Shown piece by piece: positions 34,536 to 47,125 of a stretch of DNA of 64,000 bases. The notes under the pieces were generated by a model, which saw only the letters and a program-made list of their open reading frames with translations, did not search any database and had not been told where the DNA came from. Numbering within the stretch: the first letter of the stretch is position 1; every line of letters begins with the position of its first letter. The DNA is taken from assembly GCA_029721435.1 (NCBI GenBank), contig CM056574.1:29807001-29871000 (forward strand). The letters run 5' to 3'. A program made the position numbers and the translations under genes. This DNA comes from Gymnothorax reevesii. Lineage: Eukaryota; Chordata; Actinopteri; Anguilliformes; Muraenidae.

Positions 34536-35672
34536 CATGAATTTACAGTGAATATTTCAGTGTCCAAAAGAGCACACACGATTTCAAAATTACAGAATAA
34601 TGGGGAAATGTCTTTAATTCTCTTCAGGACAGTTTTTAATTATTTATAATAAATAATTTTCAACCAGCAACCACTATAAATAAATATATACGTCCATATA
34701 TAAATAAAGTCAGCAGGTTAATTGTACACTGAATGCCTAGTGCTTGCTAGCTTTTGACTGTTCTACAATTGACCTTAGCCTTAATTACTAACCTTCACTT
34801 TAACCAAAGAAACTTTCTGTGCAGAAACCAATTACACTTGGCATGCTTTCCACTATTATATTACCCCAATTTTTACCAATCATCCATTAAATCTGACCTA
34901 GTCTAATGACTTACTGTATCGCACTGAAGGGTGGCTCCACTAGTGTGTCCATGTTTGCAATGTTATTGCAATTATGCACTGACAGTTGACAGTCGATTCA
35001 GTCTAAAATCAGTGTATTTGGAAAATGAACTTAATTTTGTTGAGGAAAATCAAAGGTATGATTTCATAACACTAAATAGAATTTCAGTGTCTTTCTTTCT
35101 AAACTGACTTGATTTAAACCGACCCCCTTTGAACACTTCACATTTCCAGCCAATAAAGTAAGGCTGGGTAAATAAATATGAAGGTAAAATACTTCTGATA
35201 AAAGTTTATTCGGAAACTTTTCAACAACTTGGTTCCTCTTCATCACATTGTCAGGTTTATTCTGTACCCCAGATACCTAATTAACAATAAAATTCAGAAA
35301 ACCTCCAATCATTCCCTTCACTTGGTGAGAACATTAATCATATGGTGTGATAACAGCCCTGGCTTGTGGTTCTTGGTTGTCTCACTGTATATCCTGTGGA
35401 GGCAGTTAGTTAGGAGTAGAATCCATCCATCTCTGATGGACTGATAAGAGATGATCGGGAGGGTTGTCTGAGAGTCCAACTAAGAAGGCTTGTGTGGGCA
35501 ACTGACATGCCACCACCTTTGTGTATATTGTTCATGACACATTGAAAACATCACATACTTTACCCTTTTCATGCTGAATGTTGGAAGGATACTTACACAC
35601 AGTTGCCACTTTATTAGGCACACCTGTACTTGTACGCATTGTATATACTGCATCTCATCATACAAACATTTT
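34536..35672. other. No gene recognised
   Basis: AT-rich sequence with only short chance frames; no repeat structure seen. Confidence 0.45.
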
Positions 35673-35677
35673 GCAGC

Positions 35678-36821
35678 TGTGACGGTGCGTTCAGGAACCA
35701 CACGCAAGAGAGGGAAATCCGAAAAAGGTATGCCTTTATTGTAGTCCGAGTCAAAGCCAAAAAACACAGGAATTGCCAAGCCGCAATACAAAATCCAAAA
35801 ACAGTGTCGACAAGACAGGCCGGGGTCAGAACCAGTATGACAGATGGGCAGAGGTACAAAACGATAGGCAAAAAGTCGTAGTCGATGAGCAAAGCCAATG
35901 GTCATACGCAGGGCATCCAAACACAGAACTCATGGTCATACAAAAATAGGTCAAAATCCAGAGAGACAAAAACAGTACAAAAAGGGCTATGGCAAGAATC
36001 AGGGTCGGACTATCCAGTAGAAGAAAAACAATAATCAATGGCATACGAGGCTCTCTGCACAAAGAAAAATTGATCAAAGTTCTGACAAGAGTTGTGAGTG
36101 AAAAGACTCCTAACATACACATAGGAAAGGTCACATGCTAAACAGGGATCAGCTGTGGGGAATGAGGCTAATTACATCAAGAGAATCACATGAGGGAAGC
36201 TCTAACCACGAAAATTGGCGAGAGACAAAATACGAACGAGAATCACACAAACAGCCTATGACATTTAAAAGGCTCCGGTCTAGGAGTTCTACATGCACAG
36301 ATAACAAGAGCAGGTGAGTAATTAAGCACGTGCGAGAGATTCTCGCTGAAGCTCAGGGAGAGAAAAGCGATAGACAAGGGACGGAGAATAGAACAGGACG
36401 ATTGCAGAGAGGTAATTAGTCAATTAGTAGCGGTGCAGCTTTACAACTTAAACTAGAGTGCTCATTAGTAAGTTTGTCATCTTATATATACACATGGATT
36501 AGTTGGGTTAGTAGACTATAATACAAAATACAAATGTTAGTCTTGTAGTGATCAGAACAGAAGGGCGAAGAAAGAAGACGAGATTCGAAGTAATATATTA
36601 AGCACCGGAATTAATTTAAATCACCCGTAGTCAGTGAGCACGCAGACTGGGAAGATGGACTGAACAAACTAGATCACAAGACAGGGGAGACGAGTGTAAT
36701 GGAACTGAGAAATTGAATGAACTAAAACCTGAATCATTACAATAACCAAAAAGAATAAATTAAAGACAATAATGAACATAGAACAAGAACATGAGCATGA
36801 CCAAAAACCTGAACCGTGACA
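35678..36821 (-). mobile_element. Complete solo LTR, 1144 bp
   Basis: On the minus strand the element begins TGTCACGG and ends CCGTCACA. The pentamer GCAGC flanks both sides (35673-35677 and 36822-36826), a perfect 5-bp target duplication. An AATAAAGG poly(A) signal lies about 65 bases before the 3' end. The sister copy at 9852-12906 on the other strand has the same ends and its own duplication (ATTAC), so this family integrated at least twice here. Minus-strand open frames of up to 146 codons inside it are not recognised proteins. No internal region remains. Confidence 0.85.
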
Positions 36822-36826
36822 GCAGC

Positions 36827-38327
36827 CGCTTAATGCATAAAATCAACAGACATGTAACAATGTTCAGAATGATGGAATGATGGTTGGCACCAGACAGCCT
36901 GTTTTGAGCATCTCAAACTGCTCATCTGGGGAATGTCAAAGACAACAGTCACATAAGTTTACGAAGAACGGTAAGGAAAACAAAGAATCCGGTGAGTGGC
37001 AGTTCAGTGGTGATGTTAATGAAACGGGAATATTTTTATTTGTGCATATTTCGCCCCTTAATACCAGCTGAGCATAATATAAATGCCATAGCCTGAGTAA
37101 AGCCATGATGTTTTTTTTTGCGCTTTAAAAAAATTTGTCTATATGGCCTGCATTACCCACAAAAGGAGCGTAGTATTCTACCTGCGGATATGCAAATGTT
37201 GCTTCATTCAGAGTGCATGTCATAAAGTGCATGCTTGACAGTGTGAGTATTCGAGGGGCCACAGGGTATCTATAAGTTTTTGGGCATAATAATATCTGAA
37301 AGTTAGGGAGACTTTTCTGAAAGTTAGGGAGACTTTTCTTGGCATGTTTTATTTCTTTGTGTATTTGTGTTTTTTCATGCGTTTCCATGCAATGTCTCAG
37401 TGCTTGTGAATGACAGCTGTTGTGTTAATGTGTGAATGCGTCTGCTTATACAAAAAAACAAATGTTAATCACAGATCTCTGAATCTGTGTGCGATATGCC
37501 TGAATACATGCATATGCGTGTGCGAAATACATGAGACAGCATGATCACTTGCTAAACTTCTCTTAGTGTTTCCCTCATTATTCTACTGGCTGCATATGCC
37601 TCATGTAATAAGGGTCCTTTTCGGTGTTTAAGTCCTGCTGCAGGTTGTATTTATCATTCATTCGAACTGGGAAAGGCTCTTTGAGAACATTAGTCCTGCT
37701 CCTTTGACCTGAACTGAGGGTGACCAGTTGCATGGCCAGCACTGATAAAATTTCTCCCTGAAAAAAGAGACAAGGGCAGTCAGTTAGAAAGAGTAATTAC
37801 CAGAGAAAGGAGATGAGCACTGAGCACAAGCACTTATTCACATGGCCGCTTTTACAGTCAAACATACAGAATTAAGTACATCCTCATGCATTCTGAATAA
37901 AATGATAATCTTCCCCTATGAGCAATAGAAAAATAGACAAGACTTTTTCTTTGCATATTGCAACCCAATGATGGCATTTTAGTGCTAGTTGGATTTATTG
38001 CGGTACCATTTGGCTTCAGTAATGCTCCTGCGCCTGGCATGGATCCAGACAGTCACTGTGTGCGTGGCTGAATAATCACCTCTTCTGCAATGCTGCTCGC
38101 ATCCAGCAGGTGTCTCTGGAGTCAGAAAATGTATTGGATCAGTCATCTGTTGTCCTGTCTGTGACAAGCAATTGAGGATAGACTGCTAAACTGAGTTTTC
38201 GTTGTTTTATCACACAACGCATGGACGTATGCATGCACATGTACATCTCATCAAAAAGCTGGAGCAGTACATACATATAATTCACCTCACAGTTCCCAGG
38301 CTTCGTCTTCTTACTGTTGGAGTTAAG
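36827..38327. other. No gene recognised
   Basis: Chance frames only. Contains a 21-bp perfect tandem duplication and otherwise looks single-copy. Confidence 0.45.
37296..37337. repeat. Perfect 21-bp tandem duplication
   Basis: CTGAAAGTTAGGGAGACTTT plus one T occurs twice in direct succession without a mismatch, so the duplication is recent. Confidence 0.9.
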
Positions 38328-39247
38328 GGTAATACTTTTTATAAAGGTCCTTGTAATAAGAGTTAATATATAGTTAATAAGCCACCTTTAAGACCATTTA
38401 AGATAGTTATGAACATAAATAAGTTTATATTAGGTTAACACCAGCATAATTCACACATTATCTATTGCTTATAAGACACTTATTGGCTCTCATTAGAAAC
38501 CTATTACAGTTTAAAAAACTATCATAAACATTATTGGAAAATTTATTAACATTAATTACTATATTTTATAAGGGAGAATTGTAGAGTAATTAACATTAAT
38601 TAGTGGCTTATAAGACACTTGTAGGAAAATAATAAAATATTCTTTATGATTATAGATAGCTTGCAAGAATTAATATGATGTTTACTAAAATTAGCAAGGC
38701 TATATTATGTGAATTAAAATCATAACTTACACATTTATTATTGCTTATTATTACTCCTATAAGCACTCGATAGGAAGTGTTGACAAATTATTTATACCTC
38801 ATGAACCTTAATAAGATGTTTATAACACTAATTAGACTTACTGACAGTTAATAATAGTATAGAACACATTTGTTTTTGCTTCATAGGATATTTATCAGCA
38901 TATTTTGAAAACTAATTAACAGTATATTGACCTCTTATCAATGTTTATAAAATAGTTAATGACAGTAACAACACTGTGAGAGATTAATATTACGATTATA
39001 TATATCAATATTATATTATTATTGCTGCCTTACAAATGCTATTTAAACTTTTATTATGCTCCTCTTAGCAATTAGCAATTCTCCTTTGCAGCTACTGACT
39101 TTAAAGTGGTAACAGTGTCTGAATAAGATTAATAAATCATTTATTTTGCACTTATAAACAAGTAACAATGCCCCACCCCATTTTCCAGATCTTAAGTGGC
39201 AACAGTGTTTTATACGGTCTTATATATGACTAATTAACTATTAATGA
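38328..39247. mobile_element. Truncated relative of the GGTAACACTTTA element
   Basis: Starts GGTAATACTTTTTATAAAGGTCCTTGTAATAAG, closely following the left end of the element at 27434. It shares its AT-rich interior of TTATAAG, TTAAC and ATTAGC words. The matching right end (GGTCTTATATATGACTAATT...) stops short at about 39247 where Tc1 sequence begins, so the terminal 30 bases are missing. Confidence 0.6.
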
Positions 39248-39388
39248 CCACATGTGTGCATCTGATATATTGTCTTTGTACTTTTTTCAAATAAATATAA
39301 AGTTAAAATAATTAGAAAATCATTGCATTCTGTTTTTATTGACATTTTATACAGCATCCCAACTTTTTTGGAAATGGGGCTGTATTAG
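39248..39388. mobile_element. Solo terminal repeat of a Tc1-like element
   Basis: Complement of this stretch begins TACAGCCCCATTTCCAAAAA and continues GTTGGGATGCTGTATAAAATGTCAATAAAAACAG, the terminal repeat wording of a common fish Tc1 family related to those at 32927 and 51556. The transposase and the other end are absent. Confidence 0.65.
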
Positions 39389-41072
39389 CCTGAATGAAAT
39401 TCCTGTCTGAGTGCTGGTGACAGTTCAGTTTTCAGGTTTTGTTTAACACCGTCTGACATTGGAGTTGCACAAGCAGGCTCTGGCAAGTCTCATTTCACAT
39501 TTGCATCGATGAATGAATTATCTTTGTCCTTCTCCACCAGACTGACCCACTGCTTGCCTTCTGTTCGTTTGCGAGGTACTGGACAGTCAAGACCTACATC
39601 TGAGTGAAAACTAGAGAAATTTTGAGGGGGAGAACAGATTAGCCCGTTTACAAGAACCAGAGTCACTCTGCATTGATGGATAGCATCATAAATCTTTGGT
39701 ATCATTGCCCTGGCAAAGACCTCCCCTTTCCTTAGAGTTCTTTTGAAGGATGAGAAACAATCAAGCTGGCAAAAAAAGCTGGTTGCCAGAGATTACAAAC
39801 TGGCCTAATGCTAGCAGCCAGACATCTCATCCGGATCTAAATGCCGCCACCAAACCCAGAAAAGCATGGTTTAGAGCACACCTCTCTGAGAAGAAACACT
39901 CCCAGTGAGTTGATAACAATCTGCTAGGTTTTACAATGAAATACCACTTCAATACACACGCACAAAAAAAAAGTGCTAAAAATATAATCTTGATATAATA
40001 GTATTGTATGGTGAATAGCTTAATCCAATTTAAGTGTCAGGAATAAAGTAGTAGCGACCCTTATTGATTGAGAGGAAAGATAAAAATGAGAGACCTCCAA
40101 CTGTCAAAAAGCGGAAGAATCATTTGTCCCGCTCTCTTAACTAAGTTGACAAATGGATTGACACAAAAGATGACACTTTAATATTGAAAAACTGTGCTGA
40201 CCGTCCTTGCCATCAGTAATTGATGGGAAGTGATTGAGTGTTCAAGCAGCTTCACCCATCCCCTCCTGCGCCATTCTGTCCCTGAAGGTGCAGCAAGGGA
40301 TGCTGGGATTTGTACATCAAGCATGCCACCAGTGCTGTTTTGCGAGTACTGACGGATCATACAGCTTACACCATCCGCACTGTTTCATGGATCATCCCCA
40401 TTTACGATTCATTGATCACTTATGTGTGACGAGTCTCACCTATAGCCCTTCAACTGTATCATGTGCAGTGTGATATTTGATTGATCAGCAGTGAGAAAAG
40501 GTAGTCTTTTATTGGTGGTAAGTACCACAGAGGACTGTCTTTGGCCAAAAGTGGGTAAAAATAGGGTAGATACCTTGCAGCAAATAGAAAATGATGCACT
40601 ACTTTCCTTGCCATTCTTAAAGGTGACAAACATGCTAGTTTTAGTTTTTGTTCAAAGACTTGTTTATTGTATGCTAATCTTTATAATCCTTGTGATGGAA
40701 TCTAAACACCTGTTTGGCTGCTGAGATCAAGACAATAGGCAATAGACTTCTTATCTTCATGCTATTACGAGATTTCACACTTCATGAAAAAAGGGTCGCA
40801 GGGGGAAATCGATCCCAAAGAAAAAACGGGACAGGTCGGGTTTGAGAGGAATCAACTAAAGGAGGGAGAAATACAAGAGTTAGAAACGAAAAAGAGATGA
40901 GAGGAGGGGGAAAGAGTAGAGAAAGTTATAGAAAGAGAGGGAGAGCAAATGGTGAAAGCTAAGAGAAGAGAACAGCTCATAAAAAAGTGATACCAGGCAG
41001 AGCAACCCCCACCCCTCACACATATTTTAGCTGTTCAATGAGTTTGTCCACTTATTGGGTATATGTGCTCTT
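39389..41072. other. No gene; polypurine tract
   Basis: Bases 40859-40950 are almost entirely A and G on the plus strand. At 40301-40318 GGGATGCTGGGATTTGTA resembles the inverse of the ZNF143/Staf site (TACAAATCCCAGCAT), a chance-prone match. No exon was found. Confidence 0.4.
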
Positions 41073-41560
41073 GGGTTTGACCTTTCAAGGTCTCTGAAGG
41101 TCAAAGGTCATTGTCATTTTACTTTCCATATATAAGTTCCTATATTGGATTAATAGTGACCAAGTGGCGATGAACAGTGCTTCTGTGATCTGGAAAAACC
41201 TAGTAAGCTTATCAGAGGCAAAGATCTCGCAATTGAACAAAAAATTTAGGTTCTGGACTTTTCCTAACAGAAAACAATATGATAGAAACTTATTTTTTAA
41301 AGTTCAAATGACAGTGTTTGAAGATTTTCACCACTCTTAATTACTGCTAATGAAGGTTTAACTCAGTTTCTACCAAAAGAGACACACGTACTAGGTTTTA
41401 GCAGATCACAGGAGAGTGGATTATGGGATATAGCCTTCTGAAATCTTGTCACCTTTGCTATGATCTTTCAAATAAACTCAATGTCAAAGGTCATGATGTC
41501 ATTTTAATCTCCATTTATGATTTCTTATATGTGTTTAATATCAAGCAAGGCAAACAAATG
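41073..41560. repeat. Two diverged direct copies of a GGTCAAAGGTCAT repeat
   Basis: The segments 41077-41175 and 41450-41552 share, in order, CTTTCAA, GTCAAAGGTCAT, GTCATTTTA, TCCAT, TATAA/TTATA and GCAA/GCGA blocks with spacing of about 375 bases. This suggests an old tandem duplication or an internally repeated dispersed element. Confidence 0.45.
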
Positions 41561-44096
41561 GCTTTCTCCAGTAGTTTTTAAAGATATACGTAGTTTATAG
41601 CGCACATATTTACCACACAGGAGGCTGCAAATTATAACATTGAGACATGAGATTTTATGGAGACTTTCTTAAGTTTAAGCAGCACACCATCATGTCACAT
41701 CAGTACTGTTACTAAACAACCACAATCCCACAGTCTTTACTCGAGATGCAGCATATTACAGCCCTATCACTAAAACAGGGGGGTAGAGGTTGACACATTA
41801 ATATCATGCATAGCACCGCACCTCTAGTCTGTACGTTGGCCTTAAATGAAATTGATGAGCCTGGAAGCCAGGAGAATTCATATAATCACCTGATGATTAT
41901 CATGTGGGCTGTGAGCAATTTGGCTCACTGTGTGGGTAAAGACCATATTTATGTAAAAACAGAATTTGTTTCTCTTCCTTTGGAACTGGAAAATGCAGAG
42001 TGGCCCTGTGCTCCTGCTCTATCTGCTGAGGACAGGGAAAAGTTGTGCACTACTGTGACTCACAAATTCATCAGGAAGGGGAAAATACAGTACTTCTACT
42101 TTTAGTCATATTGAGCTCTTAAGAAAAGTGGGTGCACCTGTACCACCCAATACACAACAACTCTGTCATACTGTGAAGACTCAGTGCATGCATATATGAT
42201 ATCCAGCAATCTCACGGCTGTAAATGGTATAATGCAACTTGCTTTGAAAAAATTAACATAACCACACACCGTGTAAAAGGGATTTCTTACACTTTATGGT
42301 TTTGCCAGCTCGATGAAAGATGTTTTACTGTAGATATGTAAGCAATTCTCTGTAAACATGTAAAGCCAATCTGCCTTTTGTTCTTTTAGCTACTCACAGC
42401 ATAGTCTGATTTGTAAAGAGGTGCTGTGCATTTTATTTGTTGAGTCAAGTCATATACTTTTTGTAATTTTCTTTTTTTTCTTATTCTTCCTCTCAAGATT
42501 AAAATGAATGTTGCCTGCCCTCTTTGGTATATTACAAAAAATTATGTGACTGCTGCATTTCTTACTTTACACTTATTGCTTGATGCTTGTACTGTACATA
42601 TGATGGGATAAAATACTGCCAAAGATATACCATTCCTGAACGTCACCACTTTGTGGGCCACATGTTCCATCTGGTTCCAGGAAAGTGAGACACTTTCAGG
42701 AGTTTCTTGAAAGTAGAGGTGACAAGGAAGCCGGGTGTGTCTCCAAGTGCGTCAGAAAAATGTGACCCAGCCCAGTCATAAAGGAGTGCAGGAAGGAGAG
42801 TCAGAACGTTTGCGTGTGCAACCGTGGATTTGTAATAATTGTGTAAACATTGTATTTAAGTGTTTTATTGGTTTATTTTGACATATTTTAAGCCCAAAGC
42901 TGGAGGACAAAAATCAGGAGAAGAATGAACAAAGAAAAAAATTGGGATATTTTGTTTATTGTGCACAAATGGCTGCAGACAGTCTTGCAAAGTGTGCTTT
43001 TTTTTGGAGGGAAGCAACAATCTGACTAAATTTGATGCCCCCTTTGTATGTTTTTAAAGGGAAATCAATTCTATCATTAATTACTGGATCGATCCTCAGG
43101 GTAGAGTGTGAATTATTTCCAGAATTCTGACTTTCCTCATAATGATTTCCATTCAGCCATTCCTCTGTGGGATAATTCCAGTAACCCTATTACTCAGAGA
43201 ATTTAAAATCTAATTTCACACTCAGTCAAAAGCAAGTGTCTGAACTCCAAAAGCCATCCGTCCACCAAGGCAAAAATACAGCTAAACAAAACAAAACCAA
43301 AATAAAATCAGACAGAAATCAAATTGATTTTGAATCAGTGCTAAGATTGATTAAAATATGCTAAGCAGGCATCACTAATTCTGTATAACTGAATTTAAAA
43401 TGTATTACTGTTCTAAATAACAATTTCCTTTCAAATCACTCTTATTACAGGGGAAATTTTTTTTCAAGGCAACTCCATGATGCTGTAAAGTACTAACAAT
43501 ATATTGCCACATCCTTCTTTGTGGAGCTTTGGTTACACTGGGCAGCTCTCATCTCTTTATTTTGTCATGCACTCCCATGGGCCATACAAACAGGCCTTGA
43601 AATTCTTTCTGAATATGGTTTGCCTCATTTCTGACAGAATTATCACAAACAGTACAAATGCATCAATTAAAAAAAGTGAGCAGTCATAGATCCAAATGTT
43701 CATCATGAAATTCATTTTCAATGCTCATTTACATTGTTGAAACATTTTTTTACTTTCTTTGCAGCTGGTTGCATTCATGTGCGCAGAGCTGGCCAGTGGC
43801 GATGTTGAACATGGCTGAATGTCTTCCAGAATATGGAAATAAATGAAATGATTCTCTGCTTGCAACAGTTGTCAGCTAAAAATGCAATCTTGGACTATGG
43901 GGTGCAAATACTGTAACTCATAATGGGCTGACATGAAATTATGTACACAAATGTCTCCTTCAGGCCGCACAGCTATTATTTTGACTCAATTTCATGGCTT
44001 GTTTTTTTGGCCCTATTAAAATAAGTTGAAATTCCAAGTTGAGATGTTCTCTGCATGACCAACTCATGGAAAGACATGTAAAATCTTGCAAATATA
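41561..44096. other. No gene recognised
   Basis: Apparently single-copy sequence. A 99-codon plus-strand frame (41806-42105) has no recognised motif or codon bias. The part 43060-43240 is rich in TAATTA-type cores; conservation is possible but not shown. Confidence 0.4.
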
Positions 44097-45602
44097 CTCA
44101 GCAACAAAAGTTTCTGTGACACCATTTATGTGTATGTTATAAATGACACGCAAAGATCTCAATGCAATCAATATGTTTATTTAACAGGAGAAACACTGAC
44201 TTTTCAGTGCCAACGTCACTCAAAACGAAAAATGTCATTTTCATGCGTCATGAAGCACTTGTCTGACGTCTAACCAATTGTGACCTTCACACTTCAATAC
44301 CGGGTGTGACTTCCTCGTGCCATGATGAAAGCAACGCATCTCCGGCGCATGGACCGAATCAGATGTGCCAGAAATTGCTGTGGGATGTCATTCCAAATCT
44401 GACGTAGACGTTGTCGCAATTCCTGGAGTGTAGCTGGCGGGTTATCCAACCGCCGCAAACGTCGATCCATCTCGTCCCAAAGATGCTCGATTGGGGACAT
44501 GTCTGGGGATCTGGCTGGCCATGGCAGGACATTGACATGTTGTTGCATCAGATACTGCTGTACAATCCTTGCAACGTGTGGTCTGGCGTTATCATGTTGC
44601 AGCGTTATTCCGGGACCATGTTGCATCAAAAACGGTACCACCAATGGCCGTAGCACTTCATCGCGATATCTTTGACCTGTCAGATTTCCATCAATAACAA
44701 GCAAATCTGTTCTGTTTCTAGCCGTGATCCCTCCCCAAATCATGACACTACCACCTCCAAAACGATCAAATTCCTGAACACAGTTGTTGGCATAACGTTC
44801 TCCACGTCGACGGTATACACGTAAACGACCATCACATCGGTTAAGCATGAATCTTGATTCATCAGTGAAGAGTACAAGATCCCACTGACGTTGGATCCAC
44901 CGTCGATGTTGTTGTGCCCACTGTAGACGCAGTCGTCGGTGTTGTACTGTGAGTATTGGACGTCTTGCTGGCCGACATGGGACAATGCCAAAATGACGGA
45001 GACGGCAACGGATTGTCTGTGCAGACAGTCGCCTCAAACCAGGTATCGTTCTTGCAGTTATGGTTGCAGGTTGGAATCGATTTCGGAGATGGGTTGTTCG
45101 AATCCAGTTGTCCTGTCTGGGAGTGGTTACTCGTGGACGGCCGCTGCGAGGACGGTCTCTGACATGTCTTGTCTGCTGATGACGCTGCCATAAGTTCCAA
45201 ATGGTGTTTCGGTGGACATTCAGGCGATGAGCAACTTCCCTCTGCGAGGTTCCGGATTCAATCATCCCAATGGCCCTCCACCGATCATTTTCAGACAGTC
45301 TTGGCATTTAGAGGGTAGAGTTCCTGATCCGAAATGGCTGTGTTTTCGATAAGTGATGCTTCCGTCGTTCATCGGGCACAATGTGAACATTCCAAAAATT
45401 CTCCTCTTTTATTGCCATCCACAAGCATGATTTACGCACATTTTCACGTGCAAAGTCATTTTCTCGCATTTTCATGATTTCCATTTCAATGTTGTGTTTA
45501 CGTGTACTGTTTCAGTCTGATATCACCATGTATGACAATTTCATGATTGCGTTATGAAAAATAATTAACAATATTGGTGTCACAGAAACTTTTGTTGCTG
45601 AG
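44097..45602 (-). mobile_element. Complete Tc1-like transposon, short perfect terminal repeats
   Basis: The terminal inverted repeats are identical over 28 bases (44097-44124 and 45575-45602), beginning CTCAGCAACAAAAGTTTCTG. TA dinucleotides flank both ends (44095-44096 and 45603-45604), the duplicated TA target of the Tc1/mariner superfamily. Total 1506 bp with one long transposase gene. Identical ends and an unbroken gene make it the youngest-looking element in the window and different in family from the other Tc1 copies, which have terminal repeats of about 200 bp or related fragments. Confidence 0.93.
44294..45307 (-). CDS. Tc1-like DD34E transposase, intact
   Basis: Unbroken 337-residue frame, the normal length for a Tc1 transposase. 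Such enzymes bind the terminal repeats, cut both strands and reinsert the element at TA. Residues 1-45 form the first helix-turn-helix (SQREVAHRLNVHRNTIWNLW). A basic GRPR linker lies at about 56-59, then a second helix-turn-helix to about residue 115. The catalytic acids are D149 in LFTDESRF, D239 in QHDNARPH and E274 in SPIEHLWDE, with exactly 34 residues between D239 and E274. A Gly-rich stretch (FGGGSVMIWGG) lies at about 183-193. The start MPRLSENDRW is the only sensible Met and matches where this subgroup begins. GC content is much higher than flanking DNA, a sign of recent arrival. I expect it to be catalytically competent by sequence, but activity is not shown. Confidence 0.92.
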   Translation of the reverse strand: MPRLSENDRWRAIGMIESGTSQREVAHRLNVHRNTIWNLWQRHQQTRHVRDRPRSGRPRVTTPRQDNWIRTTHLRNRFQPATITARTIPGLRRLSAQTIRCRLRHFGIVPCRPARRPILTVQHRRLRLQWAQQHRRWIQRQWDLVLFTDESRFMLNRCDGRLRVYRRRGERYANNCVQEFDRFGGGSVMIWGGITARNRTDLLVIDGNLTGQRYRDEVLRPLVVPFLMQHGPGITLQHDNARPHVARIVQQYLMQQHVNVLPWPARSPDMSPIEHLWDEMDRRLRRLDNPPATLQELRQRLRQIWNDIPQQFLAHLIRSMRRRCVAFIMARGSHTRY

Positions 45603-46312
45603 TATATTACCATGCGAGAACTGAGACTCCTCTCTTAAAACAGAGAGAGAGAGTGAGAAAGACAGAAAGAAAGAGACAGAAAAATGACCGTATGGCAGAG
45701 GAAATTTCTTTCCAACATAATGTTGACTGAGGGTCCATGACAATGTAATAAATCCACCTGGGGAAAAAGTTTTGCAGGGAACTGACTGAACAAGAAATAT
45801 GAAGCGGGACATTCCGCCGTGAATTAAATGTCCATAAATGACCCTTAAACATAACTCCCAAAAAGTGCACACTTCAAGAATCACTGCTCCAGGAGGAACA
45901 CATTGTCTTGCTCCCTTAGCTCTTTTTTGGTTTATGAAGGCCCCCAACTCCTGTTAACAATAACCCCCAACGACTGTTACCCACTTGCATACACACGCAC
46001 ACACACACACACAATACAAGGTGTATGTATCCCACAACTTCTGAAGGATGGCACACACTCTATGACAGGTACTTTTATTCCCTTCTCTGCAATTTATATA
46101 ACCTCGCTCACTTAGCCAATTGGCTGGACACACCACTCTCAGTTAACTCATGAGTCAAATCGCAATAAACCATGCCATACAGGGACAAAACAATAACCTT
46201 AAACTGCTGAGGGCAGTCATTGGGGACATAGACTCAAGTCCATTGCGCATTTTCTGCACATTTGTAAGCCACACATTCATCCCTAATAAAGCCGCAAGTT
46301 TGTGTTGATAAT
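45603..46312. other. No gene; GA-rich and CA-rich short tracts
   Basis: AG-rich low complexity at about 45641-45690 and (CA)n at 45993-46013. Open frames across these tracts are not convincing. Confidence 0.5.
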
Positions 46313-46600
46313 TAACCTCCGCCGAGGAGGTATATGTTTTCGGTGCCGTTTGTTTGTTGGTTTGTTTGTGTACAACATAACTCAAAAACCTATGACCGGA
46401 TTTTGACAAAATTTTCAGGGTAGGTGGGTATTAACTCAAGAAAGAGGTGATCAAATTTTGGCATACCTAGGCCAAAGTACTGCTGAGATATTCACCAAAG
46501 TTTAAGATTTCAAGTCTTTCCAATGGACCGGAGTTCCAATCGCTGTGCTTTTGGCTTTGCTGCCCCCTGGCGGAGCTTCTGCGCTCTTTGAGTGCTTTTC
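46313..46600 (+). repeat. Dispersed CCTCCGCC-type repeat, copy 2
   Basis: Starts ACCTCCGCCGAGGAGGT, continues TTTGTTTGTTGGTTTGTTTG, ACAACATAACTCAAAAAC and GACCGGATTTTGACAAAATTTTCAGGGTAGG. It ends GGCGGAGCTTCTGCGCTCTTTGAGTGC. Matches the minus-strand copy at 27550-27918 in block order. Confidence 0.6.
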
Positions 46601-46859
46601 AAGTTTGCAGAGAAGAAACAATACAAGGACACTTTCAGCAGCAGATCTGCACATTGACCAGGTAGACGCACTGATGATTTATCTAACCTTATTTACAAAA
46701 ATGAGGTGCATGTAAATCATCCCTGACCTGAATTAAAATGAGAAAAATAGACAGACAAGATACTGTTAAAAAAAAATTTCTCTCTTTGTTTTTTGGAAAT
46801 AAAACTCATTCTGGGTTATGGTTGTAGGTTCAAAAGGTTGTTGGTTCTAAACTTGGCTG

Positions 46860-47125
46860 GGGTCTTTCTACTTTGAATTAGCATGTTCTCCTCATGTACA
46901 CATCAGTTTCCTCCAGGTACCCTGGAGGAAGTACCACATGCGTGGTAGGCTTACTGGAGACTCTGAGATGTGCGTGTGTGAGAATGGATTGTGATCTCTG
47001 TGGTGGATTGAGAAGCTTTCCAGTCTGTGTTCCTGCCTTTACTGCACTGTATACAGGCATGGGCTATTGCCTCCTGCAACCCTGAGCAGGAATAAGTGGG
47101 TTTAATAATGGATAGATAGATCTTC
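46860..47125 (+). mobile_element. Diverged teleost SINE/LINE body with short-repeat tail
   Basis: Text such as CATGTTCTCCTCATGTACAC, GTTTCCTCCAGGTACCCTGG, GGAGACTCTGAGATGTGCGTGTG and GTGGATTGAGAAGCTTTCCAGT follows the order of a very common teleost retroposon (family not named here). It ends AATAATGGATAGATAGATC, a short tandem GATA-like tail in place of poly(A). It is related to the body of the SINE at 16900-17160. Confidence 0.6.

Noticed and set aside
35480..36134. Frames of 146, 102 and 94 codons, Cys/Phe/Leu-rich, on the minus strand
   Set aside because: Most of their length lies in the solo LTR at 35678-36821; T-rich non-coding LTR sequence gives such frames.
40301..40318. ZNF143/Staf-like site
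   Set aside because: Isolated match without promoter context; reported only as part of the stretch description.
41806..42105. 99-codon plus-strand frame with fairly even composition
   Set aside because: No motif, no Kozak or splice support; such lengths occur by chance in 64 kb.
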